From: Treponema sp. UBA4307
Lineage (GTDB): Bacteria; Spirochaetota; Spirochaetia; Treponematales; Treponemataceae
Length of the DNA stretch: 28,711 bases
Direction: 5' to 3'
Assembly: GCA_002394685.1 (NCBI GenBank)
Contig: DGUP01000008.1
Coordinates: forward strand, 1 to 28,711
The position numbers were made by a program, and so were the translations under genes. Under the pieces are notes generated by a model, which was not told the DNA's origin, ran no database searches, and was given only the letters and a program-made list of their open reading frames with translations. The number at the start of each line of letters is the position of its first letter. Positions within the stretch are counted from its first letter, which is position 1. Shown here one piece after another: positions 1 through 7,700 of the stretch.

Positions 1-29
1 TTTTCAAAACTCGACATTCGGGCAAAGTA

Positions 30-83
30 AAAAAAAATTAAAAAAAACTATTGACTAATCAATAAAATGGGTGTATTTAATAT
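30..83 (+). promoter_or_regulatory. Promoter of the Cys-leader/metY/ABC operon
   Basis: An A-rich tract (about 30-48) looks like an UP element and is followed by a -35 TTGACT (51-56). The -10 is less sharp: TATTTA (74-79) at 17 nt spacing or TTTAAT (76-81) at 19 nt. The -35 sits inside a small inverted repeat, ATTGA-CTAA-TCAAT (50-63). Just downstream, CCTA/TAGG arms (89-92 and 102-105) make a second weak inverted repeat around the expected transcript start; either could bind a repressor. Both repeat readings are inference. Confidence 0.55.
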
Positions 84-126
84 ATATACCTATAGTTTTA
101 CTAGGGAAATAAAAAGGAGGTACATT

Positions 127-204
127 ATGAAATTTTATTTTGAAAAACTCGTAAGAGAAAATTTCCGCAATGGAGTCATGTGCCTCTCTTGTCTTTACTG
201 CTGA
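127..204 (+). CDS. Cysteine-rich leader peptide (25 aa) upstream of metY
   Basis: A 25-codon reading frame starts with ATG at 127, six nucleotides after a near-perfect Shine-Dalgarno (AAGGAGGT, 114-121), and stops with TGA at 202-204. The first 17 residues are ordinary, but the peptide ends MCLSCLYC, with Cys codons at 181-183, 190-192 and 199-201, the last one directly before the stop. The next gene makes homocysteine from sulfide, so clustered Cys codons at the end of a short, strongly initiated frame are what is expected of a regulatory leader whose translation reports Cys-tRNA supply. Cysteine-rich upstream ORFs controlling sulfur genes are known in actinobacteria. I know of none described in spirochaetes, but I cannot search. 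A short metal-binding or secreted peptide is a less likely alternative. Confidence 0.8.
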   Translation: MKFYFEKLVRENFRNGVMCLSCLYC

Positions 205-293
205 GCCAGTGTGCTTAAATCAAATCTTTTTAATCAATCATTTTTTTTTACATTCAGTTTAAACTGAAATATTTAACTCATTTAAAGACAAGG
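188..293 (+). promoter_or_regulatory. Predicted anti-Shine-Dalgarno attenuator helix of metY
   Basis: CTTGTCTTTA (188-197), covering the second Cys codon of the leader, is the exact reverse complement of TAAAGACAAG (283-292), giving 10 pairs plus a possible U-G pair (187/293). The helix can continue after a small internal loop as TGAG (202-205, including the leader stop) with CTCA (277-280). The 3' arm overlaps the metY Shine-Dalgarno AAGGAG (290-295; ATG at 305). A competing helix, AAGAGA (153-158) with TCTCTT (185-190), shares bases with the 5' arm. No GC hairpin plus U-run is present, so control is inferred to act on translation: a ribosome stalled at Cys codons would keep the 5' arm covered and free the metY ribosome site. 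Confidence 0.7.
253..268. repeat. 16-bp perfect palindrome in the metY leader
   Basis: TTCAGTTTAAACTGAA is perfectly self-complementary. In RNA it can form a 6-bp hairpin with a TTAA loop inside the large loop closed by the 188-197/283-292 helix, which would bring the two arms together. In DNA it could be a dimeric regulator's operator. A run of nine T lies just before it (241-249). Confidence 0.5.
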
Positions 294-304
294 AGAATAA
301 AACT

Positions 305-1588
305 ATGGCTAATTACAAATTTGAAACATTACAGTTACACGTTGGACAGGAAAGTGCAGACCCTGCTACAGATGCAAGAGCTGTTCCTATTTATCAGACT
401 ACATCATATGTTTTCCATAATTCAAAGCATGCGGCAGATCGTTTTGGTCTTGCTGATGCAGGAAATATTTACGGACGTCTGACTAATTCAACACAGGATG
501 TTTTTGAAAAGCGTATTGCTGCCCTTGAAGGTGGTACTGCTGCACTGGCAACTGCTTCTGGTGCTGCAGCAATTTCTTATACAATTCAGGCCCTTGCTGC
601 TGACGGCGGTCACATTGTTGCTCAGAAAACAATTTACGGAGGAAGTTATAATCTTCTTGCTCATACACTTCCTCTTTATGGAATTAAAACTACTTTTGTT
701 GATGCACACAATCTTAAAGAAGTAGAATCTGCAATTCAGGAAAATACAAGGGCAATTTATCTTGAAACTCTTGGAAATCCAAATTCTGACATTCCGGATA
801 TTGATGCAATTTCAGAGATTGCACACAAGCATGGACTTCCTGTTGTAGTTGATAATACTTTCGGAACTCCATTCTTAATCCGTCCTTTTGAACATGGTGC
901 AGATATTGTAGTTCATTCTGCTACAAAGTTTATTGGTGGTCACGGAACAACTCTTGGTGGAGTAATAATTGAAAGCGGTAAGTTTAACTGGAAGGCCAGC
1001 GGAAAATATAAGAATATTGCAGAAGCAAATCCAAGCTACCACGGAATTTCATTTTATGATGCTGTAGGCCCTGCTGCTTTTGTTACATACATTCGTGCAA
1101 TTCTTCTTCGTGATACTGGTGCAACAATTTCTCCTTTCAACGCCTTCCTTCTCCTTCAGGGACTGGAAACCCTCTCTCTGAGATTGGAACGCCATGTTGA
1201 AAATACAAAGAAGGTTGTAGAATTCCTTAAGAATCATCCAAAGGTTGCAAAGGTAAATCATCCTTCTCTTGCAGATCATCCGGATCATGCCCTTTATGAA
1301 AAGTATTTCCCTAATGGTGGAGCTTCAATCTTTACCTTTGAAATTAAGGGAGGAAAAGAAGCAGCCTGGGCCTTTATTGATCACCTGGAAATCTTCAGTC
1401 TTCTTGCAAATGTTGCAGATGTAAAATCTCTTGTAATTCATCCTGCAAGTACAACTCACAGTCAGTTAAGTGATGCTGAACTTGCTGATCAGGGAATTAC
1501 TCAGAGCACAATTCGTTTATCAATCGGTACTGAACATATTGATGATATTATTGCGGATCTGGAAAAGGGGTTTGCTGCAGTAAAATAA
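305..1588 (+). CDS. metY: O-acetylhomoserine sulfhydrylase (aminocarboxypropyltransferase)
   Basis: This is a cytoplasmic PLP enzyme of the Cys/Met metabolism (cystathionine gamma-synthase) family. It makes homocysteine from O-acetylhomoserine and sulfide, and some members also make cysteine from O-acetylserine. At 427 aa it has the usual length for MetY. Visible signatures are YGR near residue 56 (PLP phosphate contact), VVDNTFGTP with D183 (pyridine nitrogen) and the PLP-lysine motif HSATKFIGGHGT with K208. The long insert after the lysine (about 225-275) favours MetY over MetB/MetC. The start is set by AAGGAG (290-295), 9 nt before the ATG. Translation is probably controlled by the Cys leader upstream. 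It is the first structural gene of an operon with an amino-acid ABC importer, so synthesis and uptake of sulfur amino acids appear co-regulated. Confidence 0.92.
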   Translation: MANYKFETLQLHVGQESADPATDARAVPIYQTTSYVFHNSKHAADRFGLADAGNIYGRLTNSTQDVFEKRIAALEGGTAALATASGAAAISYTIQALAADGGHIVAQKTIYGGSYNLLAHTLPLYGIKTTFVDAHNLKEVESAIQENTRAIYLETLGNPNSDIPDIDAISEIAHKHGLPVVVDNTFGTPFLIRPFEHGADIVVHSATKFIGGHGTTLGGVIIESGKFNWKASGKYKNIAEANPSYHGISFYDAVGPAAFVTYIRAILLRDTGATISPFNAFLLLQGLETLSLRLERHVENTKKVVEFLKNHPKVAKVNHPSLADHPDHALYEKYFPNGGASIFTFEIKGGKEAAWAFIDHLEIFSLLANVADVKSLVIHPASTTHSQLSDAELADQGITQSTIRLSIGTEHIDDIIADLEKGFAAVK

Positions 1589-1663
1589 TTAAAAGGTATC
1601 AGTGATTAAGATAATCAAACAAGAAACAACAAAACAATAATTTTTTATTCAGGAGTAATTATT

Positions 1664-2512
1664 ATGAAGGCAAACATTAAAAAGAATCTTTTGAAGATAT
1701 TTGCTGTAGTTGGAGTTGGAGCTGTACTGGTTTCATCACTTTGGGCAAAGACAAGTAAAGCAAGAAGTCTCGCTCAGATAAAAAAGAGCGGTACAATCAA
1801 GATTGCTGTATTCAGTGATAAAAAACCATTTGGATATGTAGATGAAAATGGTGAATATCAGGGATATGATGTTTACTTTGCTAACAGAATTGCAAAAGAT
1901 TTGGGAGTAAAAGTTAAGTTTGTTCCAGTAGAAGCTGCTGCTCGTGTTGAAGTTCTTACAACTGGAAAAGTTGATCTGGTTCTTGCAAACTTTACTGTAA
2001 CAAAAGAAAGAGCTGAAAAAGTAGATTTTGCTCTTCCTTATATGAAGGTTGCTCTTGGAATTGTTTCTCCAAAGAAAGCTCTTATCACAGATCCTGCTCA
2101 GCTCAATGGAAAGACTTTAATTGTTGCAAAAGGCACAACTGCTGAAACTTATTTCTCTAAAAACTATCCACAGATTAAGCTGCTGAAATTTGATCAGTAT
2201 TCTGAAGCATATAACGCACTGCTTGATGGAAGAGGTGATGGTCTTTCTACAGACAACACAGAAGTTCTTGCATGGGCAATTGAAAATCCTTCATTTGCTG
2301 TAGGTGCAGGTGCTGATTCTATCGGAAGTCTGGATGCAATTGCTCCTGCTGTTCAAAAGGGTAACAAGGAACTTTTGGACTGGCTTAATTCAGAAATTGT
2401 AAAACTGGGTAAAGAGAACTTTTTCCATGCAGATTATGAAGCAACACTTCGTTCTGTTTATGGAAAAGATTCTGATGCAGATAGCCTTGTTGTTGAAGGT
2501 GGTAATCTTTAA
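1664..2512 (+). CDS. Amino-acid ABC transporter substrate-binding protein (family 3), probably sulfur amino acid
   Basis: A periplasmic solute-binding protein of family 3 (282 aa). It has a Lys-rich N-terminus, a hydrophobic stretch (about 12-27) and a likely signal peptidase I site after WA or SKA. No lipobox Cys is present, so it is soluble rather than a lipoprotein. The mature part opens with the family pattern of a basic helix, a short strand, then FGYVDENGEYQGYDVYFA and LGVKVKFVPV. The segment FTVTKERAEKVDFALPY carries the Arg that binds the substrate carboxylate in this family. AGGAG (1651-1655) precedes the ATG. It lies 75 nt after metY with no terminator between, so it should share the Cys-leader promoter. 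By context and resemblance to cysteine/cystine binders the ligand is inferred to be cysteine, cystine or methionine; a polar amino acid cannot be excluded. Confidence 0.85.
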   Translation: MKANIKKNLLKIFAVVGVGAVLVSSLWAKTSKARSLAQIKKSGTIKIAVFSDKKPFGYVDENGEYQGYDVYFANRIAKDLGVKVKFVPVEAAARVEVLTTGKVDLVLANFTVTKERAEKVDFALPYMKVALGIVSPKKALITDPAQLNGKTLIVAKGTTAETYFSKNYPQIKLLKFDQYSEAYNALLDGRGDGLSTDNTEVLAWAIENPSFAVGAGADSIGSLDAIAPAVQKGNKELLDWLNSEIVKLGKENFFHADYEATLRSVYGKDSDADSLVVEGGNL

Positions 2513-2560
2513 TAAAGTAAGATAATTACAAAAAGTGCATTAAAGGCATGCGAGGAATTT

Positions 2561-3214
2561 ATGGATTTTGATTTTATAAAACAGGTTATCCCTCTTTATG
2601 TGGATGCTGCTTTTCTTACCTTAAGAATTGGTTTTATAGGAATCTGTTTATCCTTCCTGGCAGGCCTTTTTTGCGCTTTAATACGTTTCTGGAAGATTCC
2701 GGTTCTTCGCCATATTGTACGAGTGTACATTGAACTTTCCAGAAATACTCCTCTTTTAATACAACTTTTCTTTTTATATTTTGCGCTTCCCCGTCTTGGT
2801 ATAAAGCTATCAGAGGAACAGTGTGGAATAATAGGTTTAACTTTTCTTGGAGCCTCCTATATGGCAGAGACAATTAGAAGTGCTCTCGAAACTGTAGGAA
2901 AATCACAACTTGAAAGCGGAATGTGTATTGGTTTGAATAAGTTTCAAATTTTACGCTATGTTGTGATTCCTCAGGCAGCAGTTGTTTCTGTTCCAGGACT
3001 TGTTGCAAATGTAATTTTTCTTTTGAAAGAAACTTCTATTTTTAGTGCAGTAGCTCTGGCTGATTTAATGTTTGTAGCAAAGGATTTAATTGGACTCTAC
3101 TACAAAACTCAGGAATCACTTTTTCTTTTAGTTGTAAGTTATTTTATAATCCTTTTACCAATTACAATAGCCGCTCACTATATTGAAAAGAGGTTGAAAT
3201 ATGGACACCGTTAA
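2561..3214 (+). CDS. Amino-acid ABC transporter permease 1
   Basis: An inner-membrane permease subunit (217 aa) of the polar/sulfur amino-acid uptake family (HisM/GlnP type). It has several hydrophobic segments, the family motif SRNTPLLIQLFFLYF (about residues 60-75) and an EAA loop, ESGMCIGLNKFQILRYVVIPQA (about 118-140), that docks on the ATPase. The ATG follows GAGGAA. Its last 14 nt overlap the start of the second permease, pointing to translational coupling and a heteromeric channel. The specificity is set by the binding protein encoded upstream. Confidence 0.88.
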   Translation: MDFDFIKQVIPLYVDAAFLTLRIGFIGICLSFLAGLFCALIRFWKIPVLRHIVRVYIELSRNTPLLIQLFFLYFALPRLGIKLSEEQCGIIGLTFLGASYMAETIRSALETVGKSQLESGMCIGLNKFQILRYVVIPQAAVVSVPGLVANVIFLLKETSIFSAVALADLMFVAKDLIGLYYKTQESLFLLVVSYFIILLPITIAAHYIEKRLKYGHR

Positions 3215-3899
3215 TTTTGTTGAAGCGTTTACATCTGCTTTTAGTGTTTTAGCTAAGGGAAAAAATTTTATTCGAATTCTTGGCGGTTTGTGGGTTACTG
3301 TGTGGATAACTGCCGTATCTGTTTTGCTTTCAATTTTAATTGGTCTCGCTTTTGGAATAGTGATGAGTAGAAGCAGAGGTATTTTTAAATTTTTATGTAA
3401 AGCCTGGCTGGAGTTCATTCGTATTATGCCTCAGTTGGTTCTGCTTTTTGTTGCTTACTATGGTATAACTCATGCTTTTGATATTTCTATTTCTGGTGAA
3501 GCTGCAAGTATTCTTGTATTTACTCTCTGGGGATCTGCAGAAATGGGAGATTTGGTTCGGGGTAGTCTGGAATCCATTCCTCTCCATCAGTATGAAAGTG
3601 GAAGAGCTCTTGGTTTAACAGAAAGACAAATCTTTTTTTATATTATAATTCCTCAGACTATAAAACGGCTTGTTCCTCTTGCAATGAATCTAATTACGAG
3701 GATGATAAAAACAACTTCTTTGGTCGTGTTTGTTGGTGTTATAGAAGTTGTAAAAATTGGTCAACAGATAATCGAAGCAAACAGACTTACTTTGCCAAGT
3801 GCATCAATTGCAGTTTATGGATTGATTTTCTTTTTATATTTTATTGTCTGCTGGCCAATTTCTCTTGCAGCTGACAGAATTGAAAAACGTGCAAAATAA
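3201..3899 (+). CDS. Amino-acid ABC transporter permease 2
   Basis: The second permease (232 aa) of the same importer, homologous to permease 1. It has hydrophobic helices throughout, the motif FIRIMPQLVLLFVAYYG and an EAA loop, ESGRALGLTERQIFFYIIIPQT (about residues 131-153). The start codon lies inside the end of the preceding gene, with GAGG about 8 nt upstream, so translation is probably coupled. The N-terminus is longer than in permease 1 (about 30 residues before the first helix), as is common in one partner of paired permeases. Confidence 0.88.
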   Translation: MDTVNFVEAFTSAFSVLAKGKNFIRILGGLWVTVWITAVSVLLSILIGLAFGIVMSRSRGIFKFLCKAWLEFIRIMPQLVLLFVAYYGITHAFDISISGEAASILVFTLWGSAEMGDLVRGSLESIPLHQYESGRALGLTERQIFFYIIIPQTIKRLVPLAMNLITRMIKTTSLVVFVGVIEVVKIGQQIIEANRLTLPSASIAVYGLIFFLYFIVCWPISLAADRIEKRAK

Positions 3900-3940
3900 T
3901 TTGCCCCCTTTTAGTACTACGGGGTGGCCGGAGGATTAAC

Positions 3941-4690
3941 ATGGCTCTTTTAGAAATAAAGAATTTAACAAAAGAATATAAGGAATCGGAAGGTGTCTTA
4001 AATAATATTTCTCTGTCTGTGGAAAAGGGTGAAGTTTTGGTTATTCTCGGACCATCAGGCTGTGGAAAATCAACTCTGCTTCGATGTATAAATGGTCTGG
4101 AGAAAATTCAGTCTGGAGAAATTTATCTGGATGGTAAATTGATTTCAAATCAGACAAAAGAAATGCATAAGGTTCGTGAAAAAATTGGAATGGTTTTTCA
4201 AAGTTATGATCTTTTTCCGAATATGACTGTGTTGAAAAATATTCTTCTTGGACCGTTAAAAGTACAAAAACGAAATGTCAGGGAAGCTACAGAACAGGCA
4301 GAAAATCTTCTTTCAAGAATTGGATTGCTGGATAAAAAAAATACTTATCCGGCAGAATTATCAGGAGGGCAGAAGCAGAGAGTTGCAATCGCAAGAGCTC
4401 TTTGTATGAATCCTGATGTTTTGCTTTTTGATGAAGTAACAGCGTCCCTTGATCCGGAAATGGTAAGAGAGGTTCTTGATGTAATAATGCAGCTGGCAAA
4501 AGATGGAAAGACAATGCTTATTGTTACCCATCAGCTTGAATTTGCCAGAGCAGTTGCAGATAGAATTATTTTTATTGATCAGGGCCGGATTCTGGAGGAT
4601 TCGAAACCTGAAAAATTTTTCACTGGTTCAGAAAATCAGAGAGTAAATGAATTTCTTCAAGCTTTTAAGTTCGAAAAAAAATCTTCATAA
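3941..4690 (+). CDS. Amino-acid ABC transporter ATP-binding protein
   Basis: The cytoplasmic ATPase (249 aa) powering the importer. All nucleotide-binding motifs are present: Walker A GPSGCGKST (37-45), Q-loop Gln at 87 (MVFQSYDLFPNMTV), signature LSGGQ (140-144), Walker B LLFDE (161-165) and the H-loop His at 197. The D-loop region reads VTASLDP, a small variation of the usual PTSALDP. GGAGGA precedes the ATG. The 41-nt gap after permease 2 can form a small hairpin (CCCC 3905-3908 with GGGG 3921-3924) without a U-run, so it is unlikely to stop transcription. This is the last gene of the operon. Confidence 0.92.
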   Translation: MALLEIKNLTKEYKESEGVLNNISLSVEKGEVLVILGPSGCGKSTLLRCINGLEKIQSGEIYLDGKLISNQTKEMHKVREKIGMVFQSYDLFPNMTVLKNILLGPLKVQKRNVREATEQAENLLSRIGLLDKKNTYPAELSGGQKQRVAIARALCMNPDVLLFDEVTASLDPEMVREVLDVIMQLAKDGKTMLIVTHQLEFARAVADRIIFIDQGRILEDSKPEKFFTGSENQRVNEFLQAFKFEKKSS

Positions 4691-4735
4691 AAAAAGCCTG
4701 TCATCTTTTTTTTGATGGCAGGCCATTTTGTTTTA
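4689..4735. terminator. Bidirectional rho-independent terminator
   Basis: GCCTGTCATC (4696-4705) pairs with GATGGCAGGC (4714-4723) with one G-U pair, around a loop of eight T. On the + strand it is followed by ATTTTGTTTT and closes the metY-ABC operon. Read on the - strand the stem is followed by seven T, so it also ends the lipoprotein operon that converges from the right. Confidence 0.85.
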
Positions 4736-4741
4736 AATATT

Positions 4742-7700
4742 TTACATGATTATTTGAATTGAAGTGATTTTTAATCCGTAGCCGCAAACAAGCAGTCCTT
4801 CATTTTTTAGTTTAGCTGCTTCGTGGGCGGACAGAGTATAGTAAATTACTCCAGAAGAATCAGACGGAAGAATTTTTTCATTTGAAATTGCAGCACCACT
4901 TACTCTGGTTTGTTCGGTAAGTTTTGTTGACCAGTAACTGCTTACCAGCTGCAGCCACATTTCTACTTCTTCATCAAAAGTTTCTTCATATATAATCGCA
5001 ATTTTTGCTCCCTGTTTAAGACTTCCGTTTGAAGGAACGGCGAATGGTCCTGCCTGATTCCAGCTGCTGTTTTCACTTAAATCAATCACTTTAGAAAGAA
5101 TTTCAATTCCTCCAATGTGGGCATTATAAACAGCTGCTTCTTCAGAAGGTGTGTGGGTCGGGGTTGCAGAACTTGATCCATAACCGCTCCAGCTGAAGGA
5201 ACCACGGGTTTGTCCCCAGACTTCAGAATATTTGCCAGTTTCTACAGTACGGCTTTCTCCTGGATAAAGAGGATAGAACTGTCTGAATGGAACCCATGCG
5301 TTTGAAGACCAGTACCACTTTGAAGGTCCTTTTTCAAAAGAATTGGCTTTAACTTTTCCTGCAAGGGTTGTGAGGTAAGCTTTTGTCGGCAGCTCCCATG
5401 TAATGTAGTACCAGTATATTGTTCCGTTAAGGCTGGTTTCTGTGAGCAGGGCAATTCCATCAGTGTCTTTTGCATCCCAGCTTAAAGGGAATCCTGCTGT
5501 AAGATTTGAACCAGTTTCGCTGTCACCGCCTCTCAGCCATACGCCCATTTTCTTTGAAGCAAAATCTGAAGTGACCTTTCCATCATCCTTAAATACAAAA
5601 AGGGATTTTGCTGCAACATTGTAACTTTTTACAGAGTCTTCTCCTTTTTCAGCTTTTGCAGTGATAAAGAATTTCATTCCGTACTGCCAGTCTTTGTAAG
5701 TTTTGTTTTCTGATTTGAGTGTGACTTTGTCTTTGTAAGAAATCATTTTTTCTTCAGAAGATAATACAAAATCCGATCCTGTAATTTCTTCTGCAGCAGG
5801 ATAATTTTTATTTTCAGAATCTCCCAGATTCAAAACATTGTCTGAGTAGAGTGAAATTTTTTCTTTATAGAAATATGTGATTTTTGCTCCTGGAGTCTGA
5901 CAGTCAATCTTCATACCTGCAGAAAGAGGCTGACTTGCAGTAAGTGTTTCCTGATTAAATTCAGCTTTTGCCCTTTCAATTCTAATTACAGGATTTTCAA
6001 CTCCCGGCAAGGAAATTGTTTCTTCACAGGATTTAAATTCGCCTTGGACAATATCTGTTACAAGAAGATTTGACAGGCTTACAGTGTAATCTGCTCCTTT
6101 GACTGGAAGGGAATAGGCAGAACTTAAATCAACTTTCAATACATTTTTTTCTATTGAAACTGCGCTGGAAGAAATATCAATTTTAACAACATTCATTTTT
6201 GAAGCTTTAAACATTTCCAGCAGTTCCGGATTGTCAGCATCATATTTGTAATCCAGAATATATTTTGCTGTAAGGTCCGGTTTTCCCTGATCAGAATAAC
6301 CGTTTGTTCCCTTAGTGTAATATTCTTTAAATGCAGGATTTGATGATAAAAGAGAGGCGTACTGTGAAGCCGTAAGAATTGCAGGAACCCTGTCTACATC
6401 TTTTTGTGAGATTGTAATGCTGCCTGAGTTTTTTCTTATTTCATGATTGAAAAAAAGTTTTAATTCCTTTCCATCTTCTTCAAGCTTTAAATTTGTAAGG
6501 GTGATTTGTTCTGTTAAAATTGAAATGTTTTTGTTGTGGCTGAGATTTCTTTCAGTTTCGTTTAATGCTTCAATATTAACTGCACAGTTTGCAGCAGATC
6601 CGTCCCTGCAGGCGGTAAATCCTGTAACTGCAATTACATCAAGATCCTGAATGTCATCACCGCTTTCTACTGTGTAATCAAAGAAGTAGGTTGTATATCC
6701 TTCATGTCTGCTGAGGGAAACTGAGGCTCCGTTGTTTAAGGTTAAAACTGGACTTCCTGTAAAATACACAGGCTTGTTGAATTTCATTTTGACAGGAATA
6801 ATTTTTCCTACAGAATAACTTCCATCTGAGGCAGAAGATGAAATGCTTAACAGTTCCGGTTTTTCAGCTTCAGCGGTAAAGGCTGCAGTTACACTTCCTG
6901 TGTTTTTAGCAAAATCTGTAATGGAGGCTTTCAAGCTGATTGAAGAAGAGTGGGCTGGTGTAAAAGGTTTACTGATCCAGCTGCCGTCAGCATTTTTTGT
7001 AACAGCAATTTCTTGTGTTAACCATTTAAGTGTAATGGAAGAAATTTTATCCTTTCCCCAGAGCCTGGTTGAATTGTCACTCCATTTTCCTGTGATTTGA
7101 ACCTGGTCTCCGTTTTCGATTGCACTTAATTTATTTCTGCCGGAAGTAAAATCATCAATGTTGAAGGAATAAAGACTTCCGTCTGATTTTTTAAGCAGAA
7201 GCTTTTCAAAAGAAATTTCCGGCTGCTGGTTGTCTCCCTGACAGTTGTATTCCAAAGTTGAAACTTTACCGCTGTCATCTTCTACCCTGAAAATAAAACT
7301 TTGTGATGTAAGAATATTTTTTCCTTCTTCCAGGCCTATGTTCAAATCTTCAAAAAGATTAATTGACAGTTGAGCATTGTGAATTGTTCTTGTTCCGGAT
7401 TTTGTTCCTTCTTCAGGAATAATGTGCCAGAGTTTGTTGCCGGACTGGGAATCTGTATAACATGGATTTTCCCCGGAAACTTTATTCCAGAGGTCTGAAT
7501 CTCCGTCAATATAATTTAGCAGCTGGGAAGAATCTTTCAACCAGACAACTTTAATATTCTTTACACGGGAATCGTCGCTGGCCTTAAGCTGAAAAGTTAC
7601 TTCTCCATCCTTGTCGCCTAAAAGTGCTTCATTTGGATCCGGTGAAATAACTGAAACAGATGGAATAGAAATATCCTGAATTTTAAAGAAGCCGGAAAGA

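Noticed and set aside
127..304. S-box, T-box or SAM-type riboswitch before metY
   Set aside because: The transcript leader is only about 215 nt, most of it the small coding frame and an AT-rich spacer. I see no tRNA-antiterminator motif and no GC-rich multi-helix core.
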